This document shows positions 15,653 to 25,123 of a DNA stretch of 64,000 nt, in pieces. Positions within the stretch are counted from its first letter, which is position 1. Every line of letters begins with the position of its first letter. Source of the DNA: Pseudomonas mangrovi (lineage in GTDB: Bacteria > Pseudomonadota > Gammaproteobacteria > Pseudomonadales > Pseudomonadaceae); NCBI RefSeq assembly GCF_003052585.1, contig NZ_QASN01000002.1:186001-250000 (forward strand), read 5' to 3'. The position numbers and the translations under genes were made by a program. The notes under the pieces were generated by a model. It saw nothing but the letters and a program-made list of their open reading frames with translations. It was not told where the DNA came from and did no database searches.

Positions 15653-15687
15653 TCCCATTACTACCCACTTCATGCCACTTTCTACCA
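15653..15687 (-). promoter_or_regulatory. MraZ operator: four phased TGGNN repeats
   Basis: On the minus strand TGGTA, TGGCA, TGGGT and TGGGA occur at 15683-15687, 15673-15677, 15663-15667 and 15653-15657, each exactly 10 bases from the next. This matches the known MraZ target (direct TGGGN repeats with 5-base spacers). A further TGGGG lies at 15631-15635, out of phase. The array starts only a few bases after the predicted transcription start, so bound MraZ should block initiation or escape. Confidence 0.85.
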
Positions 15688-15696
15688 CTCGCGCAC

Positions 15697-15726
15697 ACTA
15701 TAGGAACGCGCCCACCCCACCGTCAA
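15697..15726 (-). promoter_or_regulatory. sigma70 promoter of the mraZ/dcw operon
   Basis: Minus strand: -35 TTGACG (15721-15726), 18-base spacer, -10 TATAGT (15697-15702). Predicted start near 15690, leaving a leader of about 70 bases that contains the MraZ repeats. This is among the closest matches to consensus in the window and is placed as expected for the main promoter of the cluster. Confidence 0.75.
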
Positions 15727-15920
15727 GCAACGAAAACAGGGAAAAATCCTTACAGGACGGCGATTTAGCGCGCTAAGGGAGGAACTGGCGGAGAGATTGA
15801 GAGAAGAGAAAAGCGGGAAAGCAAACGCAACCCGAAGCTTGAAAACCAAACTTAAAGTGGTTTGTTAAGAGTAAGAATTTTTGGGTATTTGAAACGGGCG
15901 GGAAAAAGCAAAAAGAAAGG

Positions 15921-16270
15921 AGGTGGAGAGTCGATCTGTAAGCCGGGTTTTGTCGAGGACAGTCATTCCTCTACGACGGCCATCACTGGACGCCTCTAGC
16001 AACCTACCCGGTTCCAGCGCGGGCCACGCCAATGGAACCCTATTTGGTCTTGCTCCGAGTGGGGTTTACCTAGCCACGGACTGTTGCCAGCCGTGCGGTG
16101 CGCTCTTACCGCACCTTTTCACCCTTACCGGCGCTTGCGCGCTTAGGCGGTTATTTTCTGTGGCACTTTCCGTAGGCTCGCGCCTCCCAGGGGTTACCTG
16201 GCACTCCGCCCTATGGAGCCCGGACTTTCCTCCCCCTTCTTGCGAAGGCAGCGACTGCCCGATCGACTCT
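15921..16270 (-). ncRNA. rnpB: RNase P RNA (class A)
   Basis: Catalytic RNA of RNase P, which matures tRNA 5' ends together with RnpA. Read on the minus strand the 5' AGAGTCGATC (16261-16270) pairs perfectly with GATCGACTCT near the 3' end (about 15927-15936) as helix P1. Characteristic conserved stretches follow: GAGGAAAGTCCGGGCTCC, GGTAAGGGTGAAAAGGTG, AGAGCGCACCGC and, near the end, GACAAAACCCGGCTTAC. About 350 nt, normal for gammaproteobacteria. Location next to rsmI and mraZ is as in other Pseudomonas. The exact ends are approximate. Confidence 0.95.
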
Positions 16271-16279
16271 CCGCCGGCA

Positions 16280-16308
16280 AGGGTATCGGTCGAAGCCACA
16301 AGCTGCAA
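16280..16308 (-). promoter_or_regulatory. Possible rnpB promoter
   Basis: On the minus strand TTGCAG (16303-16308), 17 bases, TACCCT (16280-16285), nine bases upstream of the predicted rnpB 5' end. Only a partial match to consensus, but spacing and position fit. The -35 hexamer falls inside a short TTGCAGC tandem repeat. Confidence 0.4.
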
Positions 16309-16321
16309 GCTGCAAGCCAAA
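16294..16321. repeat. Short GCTGCAA tandem / REP-like fragment
   Basis: The plus strand reads AAGCCACAAGCTGCAAGC followed by TGCAAGCC, a 7-base unit GCTGCAA repeated twice next to AGCCACAAGC. The 10-mer AGCCACAAGC is found again at 54417-54426 in another intergenic palindrome. I read both as fragments of a dispersed intergenic repeat family; family identity is inferred. Confidence 0.4.
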
Positions 16322-16379
16322 CAGCATTCAGCAGGGGCACCACTGCATCAGGCCTCCGGCGCCCAGTCCCGCGCGACGG

Positions 16380-17246
16380 CTAGCTCTTCTTCTCCAGCGC
16401 GACCTGGTAGAGCAGGTTCTTGCGCACACCGGTGATTTCCGCGGCCAGGGCCGCAGCGCGCTTCAATGGCAGCTCCGCGAGCAGCAGATCAAGCACACGC
16501 AACGCCTCGGCACTCAGCGCATCTTCCCCGACCGGCTCCGGCCAGCCGCCGACCAAGAGTACGCACTCGCCGCGCTGCTGATTCGGATCGGCAGCGATCC
16601 AGTCACGCAACTCGGCCAGCGGCAGATCGCGGATGGTTTCGAAAGTCTTGGTCAGCTCCCGCGCCAGTACTGCAGGGCGCTCCGCCCCGAACACCTCGGC
16701 CATGTCAGCCACACACTCGAGCACTCGATGCGGCGCCTCATAGAAGATCAGCGTCCGCGGCTCCTCGCGCAACGCGCTCAGCCGCGCCCGGCGTGCCGCC
16801 GCCTTGGCCGGCAGAAATCCCTCGAAGATGAAACGGTCGGAAGGCAGTCCCGCCGCGGAGAGTCCGGCGACCAGCGCACAGGAGCCTGGTACGGGCACCA
16901 CCCTGACCCCGGCCGAACGGGCGCGGCGCACGAGATGAAAACCCGGGTCCGAGATCAGCGGCGTGCCGGCATCGGAAATCAGCGCGACATCGTCGCCGGC
17001 GAGCAGCCGCGCGACGAAACGATCCCCCTGATCCCGTTCGTTATGCTCATGGCAGGCCTGCAGCGGCGTATCGATGCCCAGGTGCTGCATCAGCCGCGCG
17101 GAGTGACGGGTGTCCTCTGCCGCAATCAACGCGACCTCCCCCAGCACGCGACGAGCGCGCTGACTGATGTCTTCCAGATTGCCGATCGGCGTGGCCACCA
17201 CATAGAGAGTGCCGAAAGCCTTGGGCGTCACTGCATTTTCCGTCAC
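16380..17246 (-). CDS. rsmI: RsmI, 16S rRNA 2'-O-methyltransferase (C1402)
   Basis: 288 residues. Methylates the ribose of C1402, the same nucleotide that RsmH modifies on the base. Seen: GTLYVVATPIGNLEDI near the N-terminus, AAEDTRHSARLM, SDAGTPLISDPG and the family's FEGFLPAK segment; class III SAM methyltransferase (tetrapyrrole methylase fold). Divergent from the LpoA-like gene. Confidence 0.97.
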   Translation of the reverse strand: MTENAVTPKAFGTLYVVATPIGNLEDISQRARRVLGEVALIAAEDTRHSARLMQHLGIDTPLQACHEHNERDQGDRFVARLLAGDDVALISDAGTPLISDPGFHLVRRARSAGVRVVPVPGSCALVAGLSAAGLPSDRFIFEGFLPAKAAARRARLSALREEPRTLIFYEAPHRVLECVADMAEVFGAERPAVLARELTKTFETIRDLPLAELRDWIAADPNQQRGECVLLVGGWPEPVGEDALSAEALRVLDLLLAELPLKRAAALAAEITGVRKNLLYQVALEKKS

Positions 17247-17326
17247 GAACGCGCTCCCGGATGCTCGAAAACGCGCATTGTAGCCACATTCCGGCCGGGA
17301 GGTTCGCGCCGACCGGGAGGCTTGGG

Positions 17327-17332
17327 TACAAT
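17327..17332 (+). promoter_or_regulatory. -10 like box upstream of lpoA
   Basis: TACAAT at 17327-17332, 35 bases before the chosen ATG, with only a weak -35 (TTCGCG, 17303-17308, 18-base spacer). Reasonable position for the promoter of the lpoA-yraN-diaA-dolP group. Confidence 0.4.
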
Positions 17333-17366
17333 CCGCGGCTCACTGATGAGCATGGGATGCAACGAG

Positions 17367-19172
17367 ATGAATGCCTGCCTGCGAACGCTTTTCGCACTCT
17401 GCCTCGCCGGCCTGATGGTCGCCTGTACCCATACCGCCACATCGACGCTCGGCGAGCTGCCTCGTACGCCAAAGGCCAGTATCGAACAACAGCTGCAGCA
17501 GGCCGACCAGGCCGAGCCCGAGGAAGCCAATCTACTGCGCCTGTCCGCGGCGGACCAGGCTCTGAAACAGAACGACCCGGTGCGTGCGCGACGTATCCTG
17601 CAACTGATCCAGGTCGACTCGCTGAAACCGGCGCAGCAGATCTTCGCCAGCACCCTGCAGGCAGAACTGGCGCTGCAGCGCGACAACCCGAAAGCTGCAT
17701 TGCGTGCGCTCGAACATCCCAGCCTGGAGTTCCTCGGCGAGTTACCCACCTCACAGCAGGTGCGCACTCACCTCGCCAGAGCCAATGCCCTGCAAGGCGA
17801 TGAGCAGCTATTGGCGGCCACCCGCGAACGCCTCTACGTGGCACCGCTGTTGAGCGAACAGGCGCAGCCTGGTAACAACGAAGCCATCTGGGCAATGGTC
17901 ACGCGCCTGCCGGGCGAGCAATTGCACGCCACCGGCGATGCCGATCTCGATGGCTGGCTGGAGCTGGCGCAGATCATCAGGAGCGGCGGAATCCAGCAGC
18001 AGCAGGCGAGCCTTGCGGCCTGGCGCCAGAATAATCCACAGCATCCCGCGGCCCTGCGCCTGCCTGAAGCCCTCACCCGCCTCAATGAACTGGCCAGCCA
18101 GCCGTTCGAGCGCATTGCCCTGCTGCTACCGCAGCAAGGCCAACTGAGTTCGGTTGCCCGCGCGCTGCGCGACGGTTTCCTTGCTGCCCACTACGAAGCG
18201 CAGGCAGCCGGACTGGATCAGCCGAGTATTTCCTTCTACGACAGCTCGCAACTGCGCTCGATGGACGACTTCTACCGTCAGGCGGAAGCGGACGGCATCC
18301 AGCTGGTGGTCGGCCCGCTGGAGAAGCCGCTGGTCAAGCAGCTCAGCGACCGCGAGCAACTGCCCATCGTCACCCTGGCGCTGAACTACAGTGACCCCGG
18401 CCAGGAAGCGCCAGGCCAACTGTTCCAGTTCGGCCTGGCCGCCGAGGATGAAGCCCGCGAAGCCGCACGCCGCGCCTGGGATGACGGCATGCGCAGCGCC
18501 GTCGCGCTGGTGCCGCGCGGCGAATGGGGCGACCGCGTCCTGGATGCGTTCCGCCAGAGCTGGCAAGCCCAGGGCGGCACCCTGATCGCCGCCGAACATG
18601 TCGACCAGCCAGTCAAGCTGGCACAGCAGATCGGCGACCTGTTCCAGTTGCGCCAGAGCGAGGCGCGCGCCAGCCGTCTGCGCTCCACCCTCGGCACTGC
18701 CGTGGCAAGCCAGCCGACTCGGCGCCAGGACGTGGACTTCATCTTCCTCGCCGCCACCCCGCAGCAGGCGCAGCAGATCAAGCCGACCCTGGCATTCCAG
18801 TACGCCGGCGACGTCCCGGTCTATGCGACCTCGCATCTGTATGCCGGCAATGCCAACCAGGCGCAGATGCTCGACCTCGACGGCATCCGCTTCTGCGAGA
18901 CGCCCTGGCTGCTTGGCGAACAGTCCGCCCTGCGCCAGCAAGCGGGACAGGCCTGGCCGCAGGCCAACGGCAGTCTGGGCCGCCTGTATGCGATGGGCGC
19001 CGATGCCTACAGTCTGGCTACTCGCCTGCAGCAGCTGCAAGCCGTGCCCAGCACCCGCATTGACGGACTCAGCGGCGAGCTGGCTCTGACCCCTGCGCAG
19101 CGCATCGAACGGCGGCTGCCTTGGGCTGAATTCCGCAATGGCCAGGTCGTGCGCCTGCCGGAAACCTTTTGA
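17367..19172 (+). CDS. lpoA: LpoA-type lipoprotein, activator of PBP1A-class synthase
   Basis: 601 residues. Signal sequence with a lipoprotein cleavage site ending LMVAC; N-terminal TPR-like helical region with the shared stretch LGELPRTPKASIEQ, then a periplasmic-binding-protein-like domain from about residue 250 (IALLLPQQGQLSSVARALRDG). In E. coli LpoA stimulates PBP1A from the outer membrane; Pseudomonas uses a different PBP1B activator (LpoP), so the exact partner here is inferred. I chose the ATG at 17367; one at 17346 (MSMGCNE) is also in frame. The frame stays open far upstream, but that part is antisense to rsmI. Confidence 0.88.
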   Translation: MNACLRTLFALCLAGLMVACTHTATSTLGELPRTPKASIEQQLQQADQAEPEEANLLRLSAADQALKQNDPVRARRILQLIQVDSLKPAQQIFASTLQAELALQRDNPKAALRALEHPSLEFLGELPTSQQVRTHLARANALQGDEQLLAATRERLYVAPLLSEQAQPGNNEAIWAMVTRLPGEQLHATGDADLDGWLELAQIIRSGGIQQQQASLAAWRQNNPQHPAALRLPEALTRLNELASQPFERIALLLPQQGQLSSVARALRDGFLAAHYEAQAAGLDQPSISFYDSSQLRSMDDFYRQAEADGIQLVVGPLEKPLVKQLSDREQLPIVTLALNYSDPGQEAPGQLFQFGLAAEDEAREAARRAWDDGMRSAVALVPRGEWGDRVLDAFRQSWQAQGGTLIAAEHVDQPVKLAQQIGDLFQLRQSEARASRLRSTLGTAVASQPTRRQDVDFIFLAATPQQAQQIKPTLAFQYAGDVPVYATSHLYAGNANQAQMLDLDGIRFCETPWLLGEQSALRQQAGQAWPQANGSLGRLYAMGADAYSLATRLQQLQAVPSTRIDGLSGELALTPAQRIERRLPWAEFRNGQVVRLPETF

Positions 19173-19173
19173 T

Positions 19174-19545
19174 TTGAGCGAGCGCCCGAGCACCCGGAGC
19201 GCCGGCCAGGATGCCGAAGGCAAGGCATTGGGCGAGCTGCAACGCAGCGGCTTGAAGCTTCTTGCAAGGAACTGGAGCTGCCGGCGCGGGGAGCTCGATC
19301 TGGTCATGCTCGACGGCGATACAGTAGTATTCGTCGAAGTTCGTTTCAGGCGCCATGCGGCCTGGGGCGGCGCTTTGGAAAGCGTTGACGCACGCAAACG
19401 CAGCCGACTCGCCGCCGCTGCCGAGCAGTTTCTCCAGGAACATTCACGCTGGAGCCGCCATCCCTGCCGCTTCGATGTGGTGGCGATGAGCCCGGGAGAA
19501 ACGACCGCAGCATTCAACTGGATCAAGAACGCTTTCGACACCTGA
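19174..19545 (+). CDS. yraN: YraN family protein (UPF0102), nuclease-like fold
   Basis: 123 residues from the TTG at 19174-19176, which lies just after the lpoA stop and gives MSERPSTRSAGQDAE. Seen: the restriction-endonuclease-like core with ARNWSCRRGELDLVMLDGDTVVFVEVR, i.e. the E...D...ExK-type pattern in which the final lysine is arginine (VFVEVR), as is usual for this family. Function is not established; conserved beside lpoA and diaA. An ATG at 19138 lies inside lpoA and is less likely. Confidence 0.88.
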   Translation: MSERPSTRSAGQDAEGKALGELQRSGLKLLARNWSCRRGELDLVMLDGDTVVFVEVRFRRHAAWGGALESVDARKRSRLAAAAEQFLQEHSRWSRHPCRFDVVAMSPGETTAAFNWIKNAFDT

Positions 19546-19567
19546 CCCGCCCAACGGCCCCCATTGA

Positions 19568-20703
<1,136 letters not shown>

Positions 20704-20721
20704 ACGCCCGTCGAGGCGAAA

Positions 20722-20748
20722 AAAAGGGAGCCCTCCGGGCTCCCTTTT
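20722..20748. terminator. Bidirectional intrinsic terminator between dolP and sspB
   Basis: A perfect 12-bp stem (AAAAGGGAGCCC / GGGCTCCCTTTT) with a TCC loop, flanked by an A-run on the left and a T-run on the right, so it can terminate dolP (plus) and sspB (minus), which converge here. Confidence 0.9.
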
Positions 20749-20756
20749 GGTTTGCG

Positions 20757-21167
20757 CTACTTGACCACCTTGAGACTCGGACGACCGCTCGGCTTGGGCG
20801 CATCGCTGCCCTCTCCCGACGGCTCAGGCGCCGGCGTGCCGTCCGGATCACCCTCGGGCAGCTCGATCTCGAACACCATGCCCTGACCATTCTCCCTGGC
20901 ATAAATCGCCATCACCGCCTGACAGGGAACATGCAGGCTGTGGGCAACACCACCGAAGCGCCCCTCGAAGTCGACCGAGTCGTTGTCCATATGCATGTTG
21001 CGCACGGCGCTGGGTGATACGTTGAGAACGATCTGGCCATCGCTGGCAAAACCTTCCGGCACGCGCACTTCCGGATAATCGACACTGACCAGCAGATGCG
21101 GCGTGCAGTCATTGTCGAGAATCCACTCGTAGAGCGCACGGATCAGATAGGGACGACTGGATTTCAT
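20757..21167 (-). CDS. sspB: SspB, ClpXP specificity-enhancing factor
   Basis: 136 residues. Adaptor that delivers ssrA-tagged proteins to ClpXP. Seen: N-terminal folded domain ([16 protein letters not shown]..., residues 1-110) and an acidic/proline-rich tether ending PSLKVVK, which fits the C-terminal ClpX-binding (XB) module. Directly downstream of sspA with overlapping start. Confidence 0.96.
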   Translation of the reverse strand: MKSSRPYLIRALYEWILDNDCTPHLLVSVDYPEVRVPEGFASDGQIVLNVSPSAVRNMHMDNDSVDFEGRFGGVAHSLHVPCQAVMAIYARENGQGMVFEIELPEGDPDGTPAPEPSGEGSDAPKPSGRPSLKVVK

Positions 21168-21799
21168 GCGCTGGCCCTCGCATTGCGCATATCGCGCTCG
21201 ACGGTGGAAAGACTGGCCTGGAAAGCCGGACGGGAAAACTCCCGCTCCATGTAATCCAGCAACGGCTTCGCAGGCTTCGGCAGCTCGATCCCCAGCAGCG
21301 GCAATCGCCAGAGAATCGGCAGCAGGCAGCAGTCGACCAGGCTCATCTCGTCACTGAGAAAAAACGCTTTCTCGGCGAACAGCGGCGATATCCCGGTCAG
21401 ACTTTCCCGCAGCTCCTTGCGCGCCTGAACACGGGCACTTTCAGCGGTACCGCGCGCCAGAATCAGGTCGACCAGGCGGCACCAGTCGCGCTGGATGCGG
21501 TGCATCAGCAGGCGGCTGTTGGCTCGCGCTACAGGATAAACCGGCAGCAGCGGCGGATGCGGGTAGCGTTCCTCCAGGTACTCCATGATCACCGAAGCCT
21601 CATAGAGGACCAGATCACGCTCGACCAGGGTGGGCACGCTGCAATAGGGATTGATCTCGGCCAGCCGCGCAGGACAGCGCGCCGGATCGATGTCCTGAAT
21701 CTCGGCCTGCACGCTTTTCAGCGCCATTACCAGCCGCACACGATGGCAGTAATGATCTGCGGGGTCGGAGTAACAGGCCAACCGGTTGGTCACGCCCAT
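21164..21799 (-). CDS. sspA: SspA, stringent starvation protein A
   Basis: 211 residues, glutathione S-transferase fold without catalytic residues. RNA-polymerase-associated regulator of stationary phase, acid tolerance and, in some pathogens, virulence genes. Seen: N-terminal thioredoxin-like part ([46 protein letters not shown]) and helical C-terminal domain. Arrangement sspA-sspB upstream/downstream of petABC and rpsI is typical. Confidence 0.96.
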   Translation of the reverse strand: MGVTNRLACYSDPADHYCHRVRLVMALKSVQAEIQDIDPARCPARLAEINPYCSVPTLVERDLVLYEASVIMEYLEERYPHPPLLPVYPVARANSRLLMHRIQRDWCRLVDLILARGTAESARVQARKELRESLTGISPLFAEKAFFLSDEMSLVDCCLLPILWRLPLLGIELPKPAKPLLDYMEREFSRPAFQASLSTVERDMRNARASA

Positions 21800-21838
21800 G
21801 GTGCCCTCCTCGCTAATATTTTCGACAGCAGAATGAAA

Positions 21839-21860
21839 CGCGCGCCCCTGAGGGCGCGCG
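21839..21860 (-). terminator. GC-rich hairpin after petC
   Basis: CGCGCGCCC (21839-21847) pairs with GGGCGCGCG (21852-21860) around a CTGA loop. On the minus strand the stem is followed by TTTCATTCT, making a plausible end for petABC upstream of sspA. Confidence 0.65.
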
Positions 21861-21883
21861 CGGGTACAGCTAAGCCAGCACTA

Positions 21884-22663
21884 TCAGTGAACGTCTTTCC
21901 AGTATTCGCGCTTGAGCAGATAGGCGAAGACGAAGAAGAACGCCAGGAACAGCAGTACGTAGGTGCCGATGCGCTGCATCTCCAGCTTGCTCGGGTTCGC
22001 CGAATAGGCGAGGAAGGTCACCAGGTTCTTGACCGTGCGATCGAACTCTTCAGGGCTCTGAGTACCGGTATCCGGCACTATCACCAACTGATCGCAGGCC
22101 TCGTGGGTGATCGGCGAGCCGGTCAGCGGATCGAACGCCTTCTTGCCGTCCTTCACCACCTGAACCTGCTTGCAACCGAGCACCTGGCGACCCTGCAGAT
22201 CCGCCAGCACGTTGGGCATGCCGACGTTCGCGAAGACCTTGTTGTTGGCGCCCAGCGGACGGCTGTCGTCCTCATAGAACGTCTTCAGGTAGTTGTACAG
22301 CCAGTCGTTGCCACGCACGCGGGCCACCAGCGTCAGATCCGGCGGCGCAGCGCCGAACCAGACCTTGGCGTCGGCCGGGCGCATGCCAATCTGCATGTGC
22401 TCGCCGATCTTGGCGCCGGTGAACACCAGGTTGTCCAGCATCAGCTCGTGGGGAATGCCGATGTCGTCGGCGACCCGTTCGTAGCGCTGGAACTTGGCGC
22501 TATGGCAGCCCATGCAGTAGTTGGCGAAAGTACGCGCGCCATCCTGCAGTGCAGCCTCGTCACGCAGATCGATCTCGACCTTTTCCAGCGGGTAGTCAGT
22601 TGCGGCGGCAAAGGCCAGGCTCGGCACAAGCGCGAGAATCAGTGCAGCGAAATGCTTTTTCAT
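21884..22663 (-). CDS. petC: Cytochrome c1 of the bc1 complex
   Basis: 259 residues. Signal peptide cleaved near AFA-A, heme c attachment CMGCH at 50-54, and a C-terminal membrane anchor (about 232-250, YVLLFLAFFFVFAYLL). Accepts electrons from the Rieske protein and passes them to soluble or membrane cytochromes. The ATG at 22661-22663 overlaps the petB stop by one base (TGATG). Confidence 0.97.
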   Translation of the reverse strand: MKKHFAALILALVPSLAFAAATDYPLEKVEIDLRDEAALQDGARTFANYCMGCHSAKFQRYERVADDIGIPHELMLDNLVFTGAKIGEHMQIGMRPADAKVWFGAAPPDLTLVARVRGNDWLYNYLKTFYEDDSRPLGANNKVFANVGMPNVLADLQGRQVLGCKQVQVVKDGKKAFDPLTGSPITHEACDQLVIVPDTGTQSPEEFDRTVKNLVTFLAYSANPSKLEMQRIGTYVLLFLAFFFVFAYLLKREYWKDVH

Positions 22664-23874
22664 CAGCCAGTCACCCTTTCCGGAACCGGTTTGGTCTTCT
22701 CCATCCTGGTGTAGAACGGCATCAGGAGGAAGTAGGCGAAGTACAGAACAGTGCAGATCCGCGCAAGCAGCGTGCGACCTTCGGTCGGCTGAAGAACGCC
22801 CAGGACACCGAGAATCACGAAGGAAATGCAGAACACCAGCAGCCATACCTTGCTCAGCCAGCCCTTGTAGCGCATCGACTTGACCGGACTACGATCCAGC
22901 CAGGGCAATACGAAGAGCACGGCAATAGCGGCACCCATGGCAATGACGCCAAGCAGCTTGTCCGGTACCGCACGCAGGATTGCGTAGAAGGGGGTGAAGT
23001 ACCACACCGGAGCGATGTGCGCCGGCGTCTTCAGCGCATTGGCCTCTTCGAAGTTGGGCTTCTCGAGGAAGTAGCCACCCATTTCCGGGAAGAAGAACAC
23101 CACTGTGCAGAACACGAACAGGAAGACCACGACACCGACGATGTCCTTCACGGTGTAGTACGGATGGAAGGGGATGCCGTCCAGCGGTACGCCGTTCTCG
23201 TCCTTGAGCTTCTTGATCTCGACGCCGTCCGGGTTGTTCGAACCGACTTCGTGCAAAGCCAGGATATGCATCACCACCAGCCCCAGAATGACGATCGGCA
23301 GGGCGACGACATGCAAGGCGAAGAAGCGGTTCAGGGTAATACCGGAGATCAGATAGTCACCACGGATCCACTCGGTCAGACCATCGCCGATCACCGGAAT
23401 GGCACCGAACAGCGAGATGATCACCTGGGCCCCCCAGTACGACATCTGTCCCCAGGGCAGCAGATAACCCATGAAGGCTTCCGCCATCAGGGCGAGGTAG
23501 ATCAGCATGCCGAAGATCCACACCAGCTCCCGCGGCTTCTGGTACGAGCCGTAGAGCAGACCGCGGAACATGTGCAGGTAGACCACCACGAAGAACGCCG
23601 AAGCGCCGGTGGAGTGCAGGTAGCGGATGATCGCGCCGTACTCGACGTCGCGCATGATGTACTCGACCGAAGCAAACGCACCGTCGGCAGAGGGCTCATA
23701 GCTCATGGTCAGCCAGACACCGGTGAGGATCTGGTTGACCAGCACCAGCAGCGCCAGGGAGCCGAAGAAGTAGAAGAAATTGAAGTTCTTCGGCGCGTAG
23801 TACTTGCTCAGATGGTCTTCCCACATCTTGGTCGCGGGAAAGCGCGCATCGATCCATGCCATCAATTTGCTCAT
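22663..23874 (-). CDS. petB: Cytochrome b of the bc1 complex
   Basis: 403 residues with eight to nine membrane helices. Core of ubiquinol:cytochrome c reductase, carrying the two b hemes and the quinol sites. Seen: SYEPSADGAFASVEYIMRDV, the LHSTGASAFF helix with heme-ligand histidines, MGYLLPWGQMSYWGAQVI and the PEWYF-loop equivalent written here as APVWYFTPFYA. Same frame order as petA and petC. Confidence 0.98.
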   Translation of the reverse strand: MSKLMAWIDARFPATKMWEDHLSKYYAPKNFNFFYFFGSLALLVLVNQILTGVWLTMSYEPSADGAFASVEYIMRDVEYGAIIRYLHSTGASAFFVVVYLHMFRGLLYGSYQKPRELVWIFGMLIYLALMAEAFMGYLLPWGQMSYWGAQVIISLFGAIPVIGDGLTEWIRGDYLISGITLNRFFALHVVALPIVILGLVVMHILALHEVGSNNPDGVEIKKLKDENGVPLDGIPFHPYYTVKDIVGVVVFLFVFCTVVFFFPEMGGYFLEKPNFEEANALKTPAHIAPVWYFTPFYAILRAVPDKLLGVIAMGAAIAVLFVLPWLDRSPVKSMRYKGWLSKVWLLVFCISFVILGVLGVLQPTEGRTLLARICTVLYFAYFLLMPFYTRMEKTKPVPERVTG

Positions 23875-24467
23875 CAGGCGTTCTCCTGGTCCACACCGAC
23901 GATTACCACGTCATCGGATTCATAGAAATGCGGTGGAACCGGCAGGTTCAAGGGCGCGGGCTGGGCCTTGAGGACACGCCCGGCAAGATCGTACTTGGAG
24001 CCGTGGCAGGCACAGAAATAGCCGCCCATCCACTCGGGACCGAGATCGGCTGGAGCCACTTCGGGGCGGAAGGTTGGCGAGCAGCCCAGGTGGGTGCAGA
24101 GGCCTTCGACGATAAGAAGCTCTGGCTTGATCGCCCGGGTCTTCTTGTCGACGTAGGCGGGCTGTACCGAACTCTGGGATTCCGGGTCAGCGACGACGCC
24201 ATCGAGCTTCTCGAGCGCGGCGAGAGTCTCCTCGGTACGCCGCAGAATGAACACTGGCTTGCCCCGCCACTCGGCGACCATCTGTTCGCCCGGCTGGATC
24301 TTGCTTATGTTCACCTTTACAGGTGCACCCGCAGCCTTGGCCCTCGCACTGGGGAACCATGCCCCCACGAACGGGACCGCAGCACCCACCGCCCCTGCAG
24401 CGCCCACCACAGAGGTGGCCGCCACGAGGAAGCGACGCCGGCCTGCATTCACGCCGTCATTGCTCAT
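23874..24467 (-). CDS. petA: Rieske iron-sulfur subunit of the bc1 complex
   Basis: 197 residues. N-terminal RRRFL with a hydrophobic segment fits a Tat-type uncleaved anchor, followed by a periplasmic Rieske domain with both cluster motifs: CTHLGC (124-129) and CACHGS (152-157). Transfers electrons from quinol to cytochrome c1. First gene of the operon; Shine-Dalgarno GGGAGA about nine bases upstream. Confidence 0.98.
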   Translation of the reverse strand: MSNDGVNAGRRRFLVAATSVVGAAGAVGAAVPFVGAWFPSARAKAAGAPVKVNISKIQPGEQMVAEWRGKPVFILRRTEETLAALEKLDGVVADPESQSSVQPAYVDKKTRAIKPELLIVEGLCTHLGCSPTFRPEVAPADLGPEWMGGYFCACHGSKYDLAGRVLKAQPAPLNLPVPPHFYESDDVVIVGVDQENA

Positions 24468-24491
24468 TCAGTCGTCTCCCATCAGCTTTAC

Positions 24492-24508
24492 GGCCTGTGA
24501 ACCAGGCC
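24492..24508 (-). other. Hairpin in the petA leader
   Basis: GGCCTG (24492-24497), five-base loop, CAGGCC (24503-24508), about 25 bases upstream of the petA ATG. It sits between an A/T-rich stretch likely to hold the promoter and the ribosome binding site. Role unknown. Confidence 0.4.
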
Positions 24509-24664
24509 TGTACTAAATAAAATTCGGGCCGCACAAAATTTGCCAGATGTTAAAGAAAACCCCCTTTACTGACAAGGGAATAGACATCTGCAGCATGCCT
24601 GCAAGCCTTGCAACACGCGGGGTATGGCACTGCGGCATGATGTCGCGCAGTTAATTGCGCGCAT

Positions 24665-24701
24665 AAAAAACGCCCAGCTCCAAAAGGAGACTGGGCGTTT
24701 T
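24665..24701 (-). terminator. Intrinsic terminator of rplM-rpsI
   Basis: ACGCCCAG and CTCC pair with GGAG and CTGGGCGT around an AAAA loop, with one bulged A at 24690. On the minus strand a TTTTTT run (24665-24670) follows the stem, 15-50 bases after the rpsI stop. Confidence 0.88.
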
Positions 24702-24716
24702 CGAGTCTGATCGAAA

Positions 24717-25109
24717 TCAGCGCTTGGAGTACTGCGGACGCTTACGTGCTTTACGCAGACCGACCTTCTTACGCTCAACTTCGCGAGCATCGCGAGTCAC
24801 GTAACCGGCCTTGCGCAGAGCAGGACGCAGGGTCTCGTCATAATCCATCAGGGCACGGGTAATGCCATGACGGATTGCACCAGCCTGGCCGCTGACACCA
24901 CCACCGAGAACGGTGACGTAGATGTCGAACTTCTCGACGGTCTCGGTCAGCTCAAGCGGCTGACGCACGACCATGCGAGCGGTCTCACGACCGAAGAACT
25001 GCTCGAGGCTGCGGTTGTTGATGGAGATATTGCCAGTACCCGGACGCAGGAAAACGCGTGCGGTTGCGGTCTTGCGACGGCCAGTGCCGTAATTTTGAGT
25101 CGCCGACAT
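24717..25109 (-). CDS. rpsI: 30S ribosomal protein S9 (uS9)
   Basis: 130 residues, normal length. Seen: [18 protein letters not shown] near the start, [19 protein letters not shown] in the middle and the basic C-terminal tail [11 protein letters not shown] that reaches the P-site tRNA. Follows rplM by 14 bases, the universal S9 partner. Confidence 0.99.
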   Translation of the reverse strand: MSATQNYGTGRRKTATARVFLRPGTGNISINNRSLEQFFGRETARMVVRQPLELTETVEKFDIYVTVLGGGVSGQAGAIRHGITRALMDYDETLRPALRKAGYVTRDAREVERKKVGLRKARKRPQYSKR

Positions 25110-25123
25110 AGTGAACTATTCCG

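Larger units (their letters stand above)
15621..15920. other. Intergenic region between mraZ and rnpB
   Basis: Three hundred bases without a gene. It holds the mraZ leader, operator and promoter (15621-15726), a perfect 12-base palindrome TTAGCGCGCTAA at 15765-15776, and an A/T-richer stretch (about 15780-15920) next to the 3' end of rnpB. On the minus strand that end is T-rich (TTTCTTTTTGCTTTTT, about 15903-15918) and may serve to terminate rnpB. I see no open frame or tRNA here. Confidence 0.7.

Noticed and set aside
16294-16321. Possible CRISPR-like tandem repeat
   Set aside because: Only two 7-base units, no spacers and no cas genes; more like a fragment of a dispersed repeat.
16728-17366. 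Upstream extension of the LpoA-like protein by more than 200 residues
   Set aside because: The frame is open but antisense to rsmI, and the lipoprotein signal sequence begins only at 17367.
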